From Mesorhizobium japonicum MAFF 303099 (lineage in GTDB: Bacteria > Pseudomonadota > Alphaproteobacteria > Rhizobiales > Rhizobiaceae), in NCBI RefSeq assembly GCF_000009625.1, contig NC_002678.2, positions 5,240,001 to 5,304,000 on the forward strand: DNA of 64,000 bases, read 5' to 3'. Shown here piece by piece: positions 39,013-48,539 of the stretch. The notes beneath the pieces were generated by a model, which had not been told where the DNA came from, searched no databases, and saw only the letters and a program-made list of their open reading frames with translations. The translations under genes and the position numbers were made by a program. The stretch's first letter is position 1. Every line of letters begins with the position of its first letter.

Positions 39013-39189
39013 TTAATCTTTCCGTATTTCCTTGGCCGAACCAAGTCCGTCCGGCCTTTGGTCGGCTTCACCTGTGCGGCGCGAGCGCGACTGCGCCTTG
39101 CGCTTCTGCAGATTGGCGCGCAACTGCTCGGCGAGCCGGTCCTTGCGGTCCGTGCCGCCCTTTTTTGCTGGAATTGTCTTGTCGCTCAT
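39013..39189 (-). CDS. Small basic conserved protein upstream of murA (58 aa)
   Basis: Very polar protein MSDKTIPAKKGGTDRKDRL followed by a basic helix (AEQLRANLQKRKAQSRSRR). Start at 39189 is chosen because sequence before it in the longer frame is unlike protein. Small proteins of this type lie next to murA in related genomes. Function unknown. Confidence 0.65.
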   Translation of the reverse strand: MSDKTIPAKKGGTDRKDRLAEQLRANLQKRKAQSRSRRTGEADQRPDGLGSAKEIRKD

Positions 39190-39353
39190 CGTTCCGTCCC
39201 GGCCGGCGACCCGGCCAAACCTGCCGTTCAGGGATAGCCAACATTGTGGCGCTGCCATGTCATTAGAAAGCTATCCGGCAAAGGCTTTCACAGAAGCGTT
39301 GTTCTTGGCCTTGCGCTTACCGGTTCGATATGGCAGAAGCCCCGCCATCAGCG

Positions 39354-39428
<75 letters not shown>

Positions 39429-39518
39429 GTCTATCCCATCGAACTGCTCAAGACCTTGACGGAGGCCCTAAGTTCCGGTTCCTAGGCGGTGCGAAATGGC
39501 GTTGGCACGCAATGGTGT

Positions 39519-40964
39519 CTATTCGCGCATGATGCGATAGACGGTTGCGTCACCCTGCACACCCCGAAGAGGCGCGTCAAAAGCAACGACACGATGGCCG
39601 GCAAGCATTTCGCGAACCCCGGGCGCGGAATAGAGCGCCTCGGAAATGCAGATCTGTCCGGCTTCCGCCAAGGACTGCACGCGCGCGGCGACATTCACGG
39701 TCTGGCCGAAATAATCGAGGTTGTCGTTGAGGGTCACGGCGATCGACGGTCCACAGTGGGCGCCGATCTTGAGGATGATCCCCGGCCCGTCATGGTCGCC
39801 ATTGAAGCGATCGATTTCTTCAAAGACGTGGAGTGCGGCCGAAATCGCATCCGACGGCTGCGAGAATACAGCCATCACCGCATCCCCAATCGTCTTGACC
39901 ACCGCTCCGGAATGTTGCTGAACCGCCGCGTTGACCAGTGCGAAATGCTCGCGGACCAAAGCATAGGCGTTGAGGTCACCCAAGCGCTCATACATGGCGG
40001 TCGAACCCTTGAGGTCCGTGAACAGGAAGGTGATCTGCCGGATGCCGAGCCCCTCCTTCTCGTCGACACGTTCGGACCGGAAGAGCTGGCGGAAGGTTTG
40101 CCGTGCAAGCAGCGCTCCGCCGGAAACATAAGGGTCGAAATCGAGCGTCGGCTTGGTGGTCAGCGCAACAAGCTCGGGCGGCCAGTTGATGACAAGCAAC
40201 GAACCCCGCACTGGCCCTCTATTCGCTACCTCGATGACAATCGGGCCAGGTGGCACAGCGGGCATCGCCGGCAAGAAGCGTTTGCCGTCATAATCGATCT
40301 TCAGAAGTGTCGGCGCCAACCCCCGATCGCCTGATATTGGCACAGCGAATGCGGCCTGGGTCTGGACGTTGACGCCAGAAAGGGCGCCCGGTCCCAGGTC
40401 GGCGCGGAGCACTGTGGTGGTGCCGGGCGGCAGAAACGTCATGCCCCGAACGAAGCCGCGCAGAACGTCTAGAAAGCGAACGTCTTGCCCCGGTAGCCGC
40501 CCGTCATGTCCGAAGTGGAGCTTCCAGTGAAAATCCTCAACAGGGAGTGTCTCGGGATCGTGGTAAGGCAGGCGCCGTAATTTCGGCGATACCGAGAAGG
40601 TGACCTCGATGAAGTCGTCGAGGTCGGTGTCGCCCGATACGTCGCACAGGCCACAGACGTAGTGGGTCTTCAGCGTGCGCAGGGCGCCGAAACTGTCGAG
40701 CACCATCCCGGACTGGGGACACAGCACATCCCAGCTCATGTCGAACAAGCCACAGCGGGCGGCATGAAGGAAGAGGTCGATTGCTTCAGCCTCGGCGATT
40801 GCGCGGTCGCGAGCAAAGGCCAGCGGATTAACGCGATAGAGTGAGTGGTCGTCGGCGCTCTTGATCAGCGTCTCGAATTTCGAGATCACGCGTGGGCTCC
40901 AGGCTCGCGCCTGCTCCACCTTGGTCATCTTGCTTTCGAGAAGACGATCGTCGACTAGCGTCAC
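39519..40964 (-). CDS. Class III adenylate/guanylate cyclase with DUF5939-like N-terminus (481 aa)
   Basis: Residues about 310-481 are the cyclase domain: TFLFTDLKGSTAMYERLGD (first metal Asp), VVKTIGDAVMAVF (Lys and second Asp), YFGQTVNVAARVQSLA (transition-state Asn/Arg). The N-terminal 290 residues include two CxxC-like groups (LCPQSG; YVCGLC) and a beta-rich part, as in DUF5939 cyclases of rhizobia. Soluble, no membrane spans. Rhizobia carry many such enzymes; the signal sensed is unknown. Confidence 0.88.
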   Translation of the reverse strand: MTLVDDRLLESKMTKVEQARAWSPRVISKFETLIKSADDHSLYRVNPLAFARDRAIAEAEAIDLFLHAARCGLFDMSWDVLCPQSGMVLDSFGALRTLKTHYVCGLCDVSGDTDLDDFIEVTFSVSPKLRRLPYHDPETLPVEDFHWKLHFGHDGRLPGQDVRFLDVLRGFVRGMTFLPPGTTTVLRADLGPGALSGVNVQTQAAFAVPISGDRGLAPTLLKIDYDGKRFLPAMPAVPPGPIVIEVANRGPVRGSLLVINWPPELVALTTKPTLDFDPYVSGGALLARQTFRQLFRSERVDEKEGLGIRQITFLFTDLKGSTAMYERLGDLNAYALVREHFALVNAAVQQHSGAVVKTIGDAVMAVFSQPSDAISAALHVFEEIDRFNGDHDGPGIILKIGAHCGPSIAVTLNDNLDYFGQTVNVAARVQSLAEAGQICISEALYSAPGVREMLAGHRVVAFDAPLRGVQGDATVYRIMRE

Positions 40965-41078
40965 GCCGGATCCTCAAACCTTGCCTTGCGACAGCCTACT
41001 AAAAAACGGGCGCGATGCGAATGGATTGCCGTCGAAGGAGTCTGCCGTCACAGCAGAGATGCTTATGCTCCTGCTCGT

Positions 41079-41945
41079 CTAGCCGCCCATCCAAGGCATA
41101 TCGATCGCCCCCAGCGATACAATGATCCCGAGGACCACTAAAGCGATGCCCAAAGCACCTTCGAAGCGTCGGCCACGCTGCATCAGCTTCTCGACGAAGA
41201 CGATCAGTGTCAAAAGCAGCATCCAGGCGAGGCTCATGACGCCCGCTGCGACCAGCACGGCGAACAGCGCCCAGCAGCAACCGAAGCAATACAGCCCGTG
41301 GCGCAGCCCCATCTCGAGCGCGCCAACCCGCCCGTCGCGCCAGTGCTGGGCCACGAAAGCGAGCGGCGAACGGCAATGGCTGAGGCAAATGTGCTTGAGG
41401 GTAGTGAATTGGTAGAGTCCGGCGACGCCTAGCGTGACACCGAGCGCGAGCGGCGCCCATTTCGAACGCTGAGGCGGATCGAGGCTCGTCGCAAACTCGC
41501 TGCCGAACTGGACCAGGACATACACGAGAAGGCCCGCCGCCGCCCAGACGAGCATGTAGCCGGCGACGAAGATCCACGTCGGGACGGCCACCTGCTGTCC
41601 GCGCCTAGCCTGCGCCGCCGCGAACATAAAGATCATGGGTGCCGCGGCCGGCAGCATCATAGCCGCCATCATCACAGTCCATACAGCGAGAAAGGCGGCG
41701 ATGCCGGCGAGTGACCAGCCGTCGGCCGCAATTCCGGCCATCGCCATGCCGGCCATGCCTTCCATTCCCTCCATTCCGCCGCGCACCGCAATGCCCATGG
41801 GCAAGTCCATGCTGAAGGTCTGGTAGAGGGTGAGCGCCCACGCCGCCGCTGTCAGCACGACGAGCGATGCGAGAAGGCCGAGCGGCATGCCGCGCAAATT
41901 CCGAAGCCGCCACGTTTTCCTGGGGAACGCGTCGGGCATCGGCAC
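41079..41945 (-). CDS. DUF2182 membrane protein (288 aa)
   Basis: Predicted metal-handling membrane protein. Hydrophobic spans at about residues 20-40, 80-110, 125-150, 165-185, 220-245 and 260-280. Conserved pieces AVWTVMMAAMMLPAAAPMI, LKHICLSHCRSPL and GLYCFGCCWALF are rich in Cys, His and Met. A Met-rich GMEGMEGMAGMAMAG loop follows the first span. It is paired with the DUF1326 gene 3 bp upstream, a common pairing. Confidence 0.88.
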   Translation of the reverse strand: MPMPDAFPRKTWRLRNLRGMPLGLLASLVVLTAAAWALTLYQTFSMDLPMGIAVRGGMEGMEGMAGMAMAGIAADGWSLAGIAAFLAVWTVMMAAMMLPAAAPMIFMFAAAQARRGQQVAVPTWIFVAGYMLVWAAAGLLVYVLVQFGSEFATSLDPPQRSKWAPLALGVTLGVAGLYQFTTLKHICLSHCRSPLAFVAQHWRDGRVGALEMGLRHGLYCFGCCWALFAVLVAAGVMSLAWMLLLTLIVFVEKLMQRGRRFEGALGIALVVLGIIVSLGAIDMPWMGG

Positions 41946-41948
41946 GCT

Positions 41949-42587
41949 CTAGCTCGGGCCGGTCCAGTCAAATGGAATGTGCTTGCTCGAGCGGGCCGTG
42001 CCGATCCAGTCTAGCCCGAAGCCCTTGGTGCTCACCTCGACAGAACGCCCCCAGGTGGCAACCTGGCCCGGGCCGACCTCCGAGCCCGGCGGATTGATTG
42101 TCTGCACCCGCTTGCCGGGCGGTGTTGTAGGACCGGAAAGCGCTTCCACGCGGCCGACGACGAGGCCAGGAATTTCGACCCGCCAGGTGGCGAGGTCGCC
42201 CGCCACCTCGAAAGTGATTGGCACGAACTCCATGCCACGCATCTCGCCGACATTGGCGGCAAAGCCCGCCGGCCAGCCGCCGGCGTGGCCGCCGAAGATC
42301 GCCTGCAGGGCTTCGCGCTGCGACTCATTCGCCTTCTCGTCGAGGTACATGCCCATCACGGCCTTTGCCTCGCCGGCCCATAGATTGCCTTCGAACTCGC
42401 CGAGCGCCACCAGCGTCAGGCCGTCGAGCTTCACGTCGCCATACTGGCCCTCGCGCACATGCCAGGCGAGCACGCCCTGGCAGTGATTGCCGGTCGGCCG
42501 CTGGGCGAACTCACAAGGGCAAGGGATGTCGCAGCTGCAGATGTCGAACCAGTCGCCTGCGAGCCGCCATTGAGGCACTGCATTCAT
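41949..42587 (-). CDS. DUF1326 family protein (212 aa)
   Basis: Soluble protein with the N-terminal Cys motif ICSCDIPCPCEFAQ typical of DUF1326, suggesting metal binding, and GEAKAVMGMYLDEKANESQREALQAIFGG. Precedes and is co-transcribed with DUF2182. Function unknown in literature I can recall. Confidence 0.88.
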   Translation of the reverse strand: MNAVPQWRLAGDWFDICSCDIPCPCEFAQRPTGNHCQGVLAWHVREGQYGDVKLDGLTLVALGEFEGNLWAGEAKAVMGMYLDEKANESQREALQAIFGGHAGGWPAGFAANVGEMRGMEFVPITFEVAGDLATWRVEIPGLVVGRVEALSGPTTPPGKRVQTINPPGSEVGPGQVATWGRSVEVSTKGFGLDWIGTARSSKHIPFDWTGPS

Positions 42588-42728
42588 GGCCCTTTCTCCC
42601 CGAAACCTAGGCCCGTTTATACGTCGAAGGCTCAGCGCACTCCAGTAATTCGTGCGTCGCTCGCTGATTTTGATGGACCGGTCCCCACATAAGTGGCCGC
42701 CCCAGCTGTCGTCAGCTGTGGAGATGCG

Positions 42729-43082
42729 TCAGTTCGAATCCGGCGTCATCCTGCGCGTCGGAGAGGTGTTGTTCGGCGGACCGGAACATGTCCGAGAACT
42801 CCATTTCGTTCTCCAGCCGACCTTGATGGCAAGGACATCCTCGGTGCCCTTTGGTGCGAAGCAGACTTGTGCGATACGCGTGCGGATCCGCTCGCCGATC
42901 TCCTTGGCCGCCGCTTCTCGCGCGACAGCGCCAGGGCCGGCGCGGCGTAAGTCGCCGATATCAAGGGTCGCCTTGCGACGGTCGCGCCCGGCGAGGGCCT
43001 GCAGCCGTAGCGTTTCCAAGACAGGGCGAAGCGCCCGGTTCGGGCTCCCTTCGTTCTGAAGCATGTCGCGTCGAAAGGTCAC
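42729..43082 (-). CDS. Possible small gene or frameshifted remnant (117 aa frame)
   Basis: The frame starts MTFRRDMLQNEGSPNRALRP and has coding-like codon use until about 42815; after that the next frame becomes more protein-like (MEFSDMFRSAEQHL, 42804 to a stop at 42712, with GGAG before its ATG). Either two overlapping small genes or one gene broken by a frameshift. No family recognised. It lies in the otherwise empty interval 42588-43098. Confidence 0.35.
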   Translation of the reverse strand: MTFRRDMLQNEGSPNRALRPVLETLRLQALAGRDRRKATLDIGDLRRAGPGAVAREAAAKEIGERIRTRIAQVCFAPKGTEDVLAIKVGWRTKWSSRTCSGPPNNTSPTRRMTPDSN

Positions 43083-43098
43083 TTTTGGGCGCCATGCA

Positions 43099-43740
43099 TT
43101 AGCCGCCGAAAACGAAGGCCATCAGCAACTCCGGCTCGAGCACCGGCGCCCGCACCGCGGTCAATTGCCCCCGGTAGCGGCGGTCGCCCGCGCCGATGAC
43201 GAAACCGGTGGCGACCGGTGTTTCGCCGTTGGCGTCGAGCCGCGCGAATATGTCAGCGACATTGAGATCCAGGGCAAGCTTCAGGTCGTGGCGCGCATCT
43301 TCGCTTGGCGCCACCGGCAATTGCCGCCTGACCAGTTGCTGGAACGGCGCGTTGAAGGTCAGGATCCTCTTCGACGACGAGAGCGCAAAAGCCGGTGATG
43401 GGCAGGCGACCAGAATGGCGTTGATGGTCTTGATCGATGCAAGCCTTCGCAAGGTCTGGTTTTCGTCGGCCAATCCGCGCATGCAGGCCACCCGGATTGC
43501 CGATGTCAGGTTTCCTGAGTTGGCGTGGCTTTCGGCGATCTCGTCGATCAGCATGCCGATCGTGCATTTGCGGTTTTCGGCCATCTGCTTCAGCGAGGTC
43601 CAGAATGCCCGCTCCAGACGAATGCCGCGTCGCATGCCGCCGCGCGCCACAACCCGGAATTCCAGCCCGAAATCTTCTGTTTCTATGGGTGGAAGCAGCC
43701 GGTCGCTGTCGGCAAGAGGGGAGGTGGCGCTATCGTTCAC
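43099..43740 (-). CDS. Ribbon-helix-helix protein with PAS-like domain (213 aa)
   Basis: Residues about 28-90 fit an RHH_4-type DNA-binding domain (FRVVARGGMRRGIRLERAFWTSLKQMA, LTSAIRVACMRGL). Residues about 98-210 look like a PAS fold (NAILVACPSPAFALSSSKRILTFNAPFQQLV, ending in ELLMAFVFGG). Probably a sensory regulator. Overlaps the next gene downstream of it by 11 bp on the upstream side. Confidence 0.65.
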   Translation of the reverse strand: MNDSATSPLADSDRLLPPIETEDFGLEFRVVARGGMRRGIRLERAFWTSLKQMAENRKCTIGMLIDEIAESHANSGNLTSAIRVACMRGLADENQTLRRLASIKTINAILVACPSPAFALSSSKRILTFNAPFQQLVRRQLPVAPSEDARHDLKLALDLNVADIFARLDANGETPVATGFVIGAGDRRYRGQLTAVRAPVLEPELLMAFVFGG

Positions 43741-44035
43741 TCATTGCCTCCTCACGTGCCTTGTTGATCGGGTTCGGTAGATAGGTGGGTCTGGTTGCGC
43801 GACCGGTGTTGATGTCGACCGAACAGATCATGCCGAATAGGTCTTGCCATTCCGGATCAGCGTCGATCTCTCGGTTGTGACCCCCATGGTCGCAGACCTC
43901 GAGATTCTTGGTGAGGCGATCGAGATTGGCGCTGGCTTCGTCCAGTTTCTTGGGCGAAGGTGCACTCGCGCTCCCGCAGGTCAACATCGTAGCCGCCATC
44001 AGGAGATCAAGGCGCCTGCCCACAGTCGTATTCAT
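43730..44035 (-). CDS. Hypothetical exported protein (101 aa)
   Basis: N-terminal hydrophobic stretch (LLMAATMLTCGSASA) could be a signal peptide or a non-canonical lipobox at the Cys; the rest is polar with two Cys. Its stop overlaps the start of the RHH-PAS gene, so the pair is probably one operon. No family recognised. Confidence 0.5.
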   Translation of the reverse strand: MNTTVGRRLDLLMAATMLTCGSASAPSPKKLDEASANLDRLTKNLEVCDHGGHNREIDADPEWQDLFGMICSVDINTGRATRPTYLPNPINKAREEAMSER

Positions 44036-44473
44036 TCAATCCGCCCCAACCTTTCCCCCGCTGTCTCTTCGAGCGCGACACCAGGCCTGAGCTGGCCCGG
44101 ATTATCCAACAGGTTCACGAAGATATGTGGGAGAATACTAAATTAGAAACATCTAAATGATGGATTTTGGCCACAAGATTGGGAAATGTAGCGAAAATGG
44201 TACAAAAACCTGAGCGCAGGGGGTGCGCGCAACTGCCGCCGAGTGCGGAAAAGCCGAAAGGCTCAATGCCAGCAGAATCGTATGAAACCGGCATGAGCCG
44301 AAAGACAGCGTGGAAAATTCATGACGTTGCGGCCAAGATCATTGCAGCCCGAAGGACCATGCCGAATTGCGGGCCGCCCGGATGAACTGCCAAGCACGGC
44401 CATAGTGGCGCCCTTGCGTTAAGCCTCGCGCAATCTCTGCAATCTATGCTGATGCCAGATTGTCGAGGTTAAA
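44036..44473. other. Intergenic stretch without recognised gene
   Basis: Nothing convincing on either strand. A short plus-strand frame (44167-44385) lacks an RBS and coding character. The interval probably contains promoters for the divergent genes on both sides. Confidence 0.4.
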
Positions 44474-45010
44474 ATGAAGCGCAGGCCACTACTACTCTTC
44501 GCTTTTCCGGCTTTCATCCTGGTGGTTTTGGCCTGCGAGCGAATGGCGACCATGCTGCTCGGGAGCTATCCCGCCAGCCCCGCAGTGTGGAGAATCTGGT
44601 TTGAACTGCGCCCCTTGTCGGCGATGTTCTGGCAACAGATCGACCCATATCTCTACGGTTCGATGGCCCTGGATGCCGTCATCCTGGTTGCGGCGGCATG
44701 GGTGTTCTGGAGCGCTTGCCGTGTGAGACCGGCGGCCGCCTTCTTCCTGGCCAACCACGTCGCCCTGCTCTTTGCCGGACTGATGATCGCTTCCAGCAGT
44801 CATTCGGAGACAGCGAGCACGGTCGCGGCTTTTCCGATGTCCAACGGTCTCCAATTCGCCCTGAAGATCGATTTTACTTGGCAGAACAGCCTGGTGCTCG
44901 TTCTGGGCTTCGCGGCCTGCGCGTACTGTCATGTCGCGTTCCTTCGCGAGACGCGACTGCGCACAGAGTCTCTGGCCCTGCGCCTCACGACTTTGGGACG
45001 GGATCTTTAG
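44474..45010 (+). CDS. Hypothetical membrane protein (178 aa)
   Basis: Four predicted spans (about 5-22, 60-80, 88-106, 132-152), positively charged start MKRRPLLL and a cytoplasmic charged tail. No family recognised. RBS GAGG is near ATG. Confidence 0.6.
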   Translation: MKRRPLLLFAFPAFILVVLACERMATMLLGSYPASPAVWRIWFELRPLSAMFWQQIDPYLYGSMALDAVILVAAAWVFWSACRVRPAAAFFLANHVALLFAGLMIASSSHSETASTVAAFPMSNGLQFALKIDFTWQNSLVLVLGFAACAYCHVAFLRETRLRTESLALRLTTLGRDL

Positions 45011-45046
45011 TCGGGCGCACCGGGCTTCACCGGAACGCGACATGCC

Positions 45047-45619
45047 TCAATTGATCTTGCGATAATAGACCTTGCCGTCCGGCGTCTCCGTTCGCTGGTA
45101 GGCCGGGTTCGGCCCAGGGGGCGCGGCACTCCTGCGCTTGATTGGCCGTGGCGTCTCTGCAGCCGCGGGTTCGGCCGCGACATCGCTGTTGCCGGAAGAC
45201 GCGTCCGCCACGGTGCTGGTGACGACGACGGGTTCCGCCGCGCTGATGCCGCTGTCGTCGCGTGCCGAGGGGTTTTGCTCTAACCGGGCTATGCTGCCGT
45301 TGATTTCGTTGAACCTGCCCTGCAGTTGGCTGTCCAGCTTTTCAAACCGGCTTTGAAAACCGTTGTTGACGGTGTCGAGCCGGGCAACGATCCGCTGCTC
45401 GAACGCACCGAGTTCCTCAAGACGTCCCTCCACGGTGCGCAGGTCGTTGATGCCTCGATAAAGGTAGATGGCGGCGGTGGCGTTCAGCACCGCAAACAGC
45501 GTCAGCCCGACGCCGACGAAGACGGCCAGCCGCGACCGGCTCGCATCCCTGCCGAGCAGTTGCGGTTCAATCGGCTCGGCCGAGACAGTCGGTACATGCG
45601 GGTCGCTGATCGTCGTCAT
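45047..45619 (-). CDS. Membrane-anchored coiled-coil protein (190 aa)
   Basis: One span at about residues 32-54 (LAVFVGVGLTLFAVLNATAAIYL), then a helical coiled-coil region to about residue 115 and an Ala/Pro-rich tail with basic KRR and a C-terminal YQRTETPDGKVYYRKIN. Its start overlaps the L,D-transpeptidase stop (ATGA), so it is the last gene of the minus-strand Tad arm or its extension. Function unknown; a cell-envelope scaffold is possible. Confidence 0.6.
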   Translation of the reverse strand: MTTISDPHVPTVSAEPIEPQLLGRDASRSRLAVFVGVGLTLFAVLNATAAIYLYRGINDLRTVEGRLEELGAFEQRIVARLDTVNNGFQSRFEKLDSQLQGRFNEINGSIARLEQNPSARDDSGISAAEPVVVTSTVADASSGNSDVAAEPAAAETPRPIKRRSAAPPGPNPAYQRTETPDGKVYYRKIN

Positions 45620-46206
45620 TGAACCACCACCTTGGTGCCAACTGGCACGCGCTTGAAAAGATCGATCACATCCGTGTTGGTAAGGCGAAAGCAGCCCGAT
45701 GTGCCATCGAATCCCACGCCCGAGGGATCGTTGGTGCCATGGATACGGTAGAGCGTGTCGCGGCCGTCGCGCAGCAGATACAGCGCCCGTGCGCCGAGCG
45801 GATTATAAGGACCCGAGGGCACCAGTTCCGGCAGTTCCGGCTGGCGCGCGCGCATTTCCCGGGGCGGGCGCCACTGCGGCCATTCCGTCTTGGCGCCGAC
45901 CTTCACCACCCCGGTCCAGCCAAATCCGTCACGCCCGACGCTGATCTGGTAGCGCAATGCCTGGCCCTGGCGGGTCACCAGGTAAAGCGCCTTCTCGCTC
46001 TTGCGGATGATGATCGTTCCCGGCTGTTCGGTGGTCGCGAAGGAAACCGCCTTGCGCAGGCTGGGTCCCATCGCCGGCAGAGGCGGCCGATCCGAAAGCC
46101 CCGACCGCGCCTCGGCGAAGCCCTGGGCGGACATCGCCAGCAGCAGGCCGAGCACGCAGGTGCCGGCCAGCCTGGGGACGAGGCCGTCTCTACCGGGCAG
46201 CGTCAT
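45616..46206 (-). CDS. YkuD-type L,D-transpeptidase (196 aa)
   Basis: Cell-wall cross-linking enzyme. Signal peptide (about residues 12-31, ending SAQGFA), YkuD domain with HGTND and the catalytic Cys in SGCFRLTN (family S-x-GC-R). Overlaps the end of cpaE by 17 bp, tying it to the pilus operon; it may remodel peptidoglycan around the pilus. Confidence 0.87.
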   Translation of the reverse strand: MTLPGRDGLVPRLAGTCVLGLLLAMSAQGFAEARSGLSDRPPLPAMGPSLRKAVSFATTEQPGTIIIRKSEKALYLVTRQGQALRYQISVGRDGFGWTGVVKVGAKTEWPQWRPPREMRARQPELPELVPSGPYNPLGARALYLLRDGRDTLYRIHGTNDPSGVGFDGTSGCFRLTNTDVIDLFKRVPVGTKVVVQ

Positions 46207-47353
46207 CGAGCCGCTCTTTGAACATCTTCTTCAAATCCTTGTTGAAGCGCGCCCGGCCATCCACTTCGGAGGGCAGGATCGCCCGGTTCAAGGCATCGGT
46301 CAGAAGGGCGTTGTCCAGCGCCACCGATTTGATGTGCGGCGCCTTGAATATCTTCTCGAGCTCACTGCGCGAAAAATGGTTCCCGAACCATTTGCGCTTG
46401 TGCTTGTTGGCGACCAGCGTGATGCTGACCGCATTGCCGCGCAGCTCGCGGATCTTCTTGTAGAGCCGCTTGCCTTGCCGCAGCGAAGCGACGTTGAGTT
46501 CGAAGACGATGAAGATCTCGTCGCTGGTCGACAGCACCGAATTGTGCCAGGGCGTTTCGATATTGGGCAGGTCGATGACGATGTCGTCGAAGCGGTAGGC
46601 GACAAGGTCCAGAAGCCGGAAGACGAAGTCGCTGCCGTGCGGCTCGAAGGGCAGTTGCGGCCGCTCGAATGCGTAGAGGGTGAGGCCGGAAGGACGCGTA
46701 AGCTTGATGACATCCATCAGCTCGACATCCAGCCTTTCCGGCTGGCTGATGATGCCCGCGAGATCGAACTGGTTGAACAGATTGAGATAGGCGCCGCAAT
46801 TGGCGCTCTGGAAGTCGAGGTCGACCAGACAGGTCGAAGCCGCGCGCTCAGTCGATTTCGAGGCGAGGAATTCGGCCGCCGACAGCGCCAGCGTCGTGGC
46901 GCCGGCGCCGCCGCTGGCGCTGATGAAGGTGATGATGCGGCTCTTGGCGCCCTGGTTGCCGGTATCGTGGAAGGTCACAGCATTGAGCAGTTCCTTGCCG
47001 TCGAGCGGCTTATGCAGCCAGTCCGAGGCGTTCATGCGCACCAGCACGCGCGTCTGTTCCGACGTCAGCTCATCGGAAACCGCGATCAGCGGCACCGTCG
47101 CCCACAGCGCGCGTGCCTCGACAATACCGGGCTTGCCCAGCAGGTCGCCACCGCCGAGATCGAGAATGACGATGCCCGGGCGCGTATCGGCGGGCGGCCC
47201 TTTGAGGAAGTCGTCCGTCTCCGAAACCCTGACGTCATAGATCGCCAGCGCATCGAGCCGCGTCGCCACATCGCGCTTGAAATTCGGATCCGACGAAAAC
47301 AGCGCCACCTGCTTTCGCTTGGTCGGAGTAACCTTGGTGTTGATGGCGTTCAT
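46190..47353 (-). CDS. cpaE: CpaE/TadZ pilus localisation ATPase-like protein (387 aa)
   Basis: N-terminal receiver-like domain (residues about 15-130, VALFSSDPNF, VILDLGGGDL) and C-terminal MinD/ParA-like domain with a degenerate Walker A (SGGAGATTLAL, no usual Lys pair), the mark of TadZ/CpaE. It directs the Tad machine to its cell position. Start ATG 47353 overlaps the previous gene's stop. Confidence 0.9.
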   Translation of the reverse strand: MNAINTKVTPTKRKQVALFSSDPNFKRDVATRLDALAIYDVRVSETDDFLKGPPADTRPGIVILDLGGGDLLGKPGIVEARALWATVPLIAVSDELTSEQTRVLVRMNASDWLHKPLDGKELLNAVTFHDTGNQGAKSRIITFISASGGAGATTLALSAAEFLASKSTERAASTCLVDLDFQSANCGAYLNLFNQFDLAGIISQPERLDVELMDVIKLTRPSGLTLYAFERPQLPFEPHGSDFVFRLLDLVAYRFDDIVIDLPNIETPWHNSVLSTSDEIFIVFELNVASLRQGKRLYKKIRELRGNAVSITLVANKHKRKWFGNHFSRSELEKIFKAPHIKSVALDNALLTDALNRAILPSEVDGRARFNKDLKKMFKERLDDAAR

Positions 47354-47985
47354 GGCCAGGTGCTCTTGATGTCTTCGCCCGTGACCGTGCTCAGCATGGA
47401 GGGCATGTTGATGTTGGCGAAACCCATCAGTCCCTGAAGGAAGAAGAACTGGAAGGTTCTGTTCTGCAGGCTGACCGTGATTGTCGGCACCGGACCGCTT
47501 AGCCGGGTCTGATAGCCAAGGCCGGTGGCCGAGTAAGTGACGACGACGTTGCTGCGCAGCAAGCCCGGGAAGAAGTGACACATGCCGGGCCGCTGGTTGG
47601 TGGCCAGATTGGGACAGGCGTCATCATTGGTGTTTGCGGTGTCGCCACGAAAGATGCGACTGAAATTGGCGGCGCTGAAGCCGCCGCCGTTGCTGCAGCC
47701 GCCCGTGCCGGCGGTGTAGGTGCAGACGAAGGGACCATAGGCGCCGGCGACAATCGGGGCGCCGGGAGACGAGATCGGACCCGCGGTCGCGAGGTTGGTT
47801 GCCACCGCATCCGATATCGCCGCCAGCCGGGCGCCGACCTGCACCGCCTTGGTGGCCGCGTTCCATTGGTAGAACGCATAGCCGAAATCGACGAAGCCCA
47901 GGACAAGCGAGAACAGCAGCGTCGATACGATGGTCATTTCCACCATCGCCGCGCCATCTTCTGATTTTGCGAAACGCTGGATCAT
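47350..47985 (-). CDS. TadE-family pseudopilin (211 aa)
   Basis: Prepilin-like N-terminus EDGAAMVEMTIVSTLLFSLV with cleavage after Gly and Glu at position 5, then a periplasmic domain with several Cys. Probably the TadF-position minor pseudopilin. Confidence 0.85.
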   Translation of the reverse strand: MIQRFAKSEDGAAMVEMTIVSTLLFSLVLGFVDFGYAFYQWNAATKAVQVGARLAAISDAVATNLATAGPISSPGAPIVAGAYGPFVCTYTAGTGGCSNGGGFSAANFSRIFRGDTANTNDDACPNLATNQRPGMCHFFPGLLRSNVVVTYSATGLGYQTRLSGPVPTITVSLQNRTFQFFFLQGLMGFANINMPSMLSTVTGEDIKSTWP

Positions 47986-47987
47986 GG

Positions 47988-48539
47988 TCAGAACCGGATC
48001 AACCGCTCGTCGTGGGAGCCCTGAAGCGTGATCGGCCCGATGCCGATGAACGACAGCATCCCGACGCCGGTGTATGGGTAGGTACCGGACGCGCGTACGG
48101 TGCAGACTTGTGCCGTGGTAGAGCGATATTGGGTAACGCCGCCCACCACGGTATCCTGGCAGGAGTTGTTGGTGGTCACGGTGACATTCGATGTCTGCCA
48201 GCCGCTGACGCGCGGAGTATCGGTTACTGCGCCGTTGACAACGGTTACAGATGGCTTGCCGTAGACGGCGATGTTCGCGGCAGTGGTGGTACAGTTGATC
48301 GCCGCCAGCCCGGAGTCGGTATACAACTGACTGTTGCAGCGCGCGGCATAGCGAGCGGCGTCTGTAAGCCCGGCCTCCATCAGCAGCTTGTCATGGATCA
48401 GATTGCCGAACTCGAACACCCCGGCAGACAAGACCAGCATCAGCGGGGTGATCAGTGTCATCTCGACCATCACCGCGCCGCGCTGGTCGTGTCGAAATCG
48501 ACCGAGATATCGGGACAGCATCTTGAACATCGCGGTCAC
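47988..48539 (-). CDS. TadE-family pseudopilin (183 aa)
   Basis: QRGAVMVEMTLITPLMLVLSAGVFEFG is the TadE signature after a short basic leader; a secreted domain follows with several Cys. Overlaps the tadG stop (ATGA). Confidence 0.88.
   Translation of the reverse strand: MTAMFKMLSRYLGRFRHDQRGAVMVEMTLITPLMLVLSAGVFEFGNLIHDKLLMEAGLTDAARYAARCNSQLYTDSGLAAINCTTTAANIAVYGKPSVTVVNGAVTDTPRVSGWQTSNVTVTTNNSCQDTVVGGVTQYRSTTAQVCTVRASGTYPYTGVGMLSFIGIGPITLQGSHDERLIRF

Noticed and set aside
44167..44385. 72-codon plus-strand frame
   Set aside because: No RBS, no protein-like pattern.
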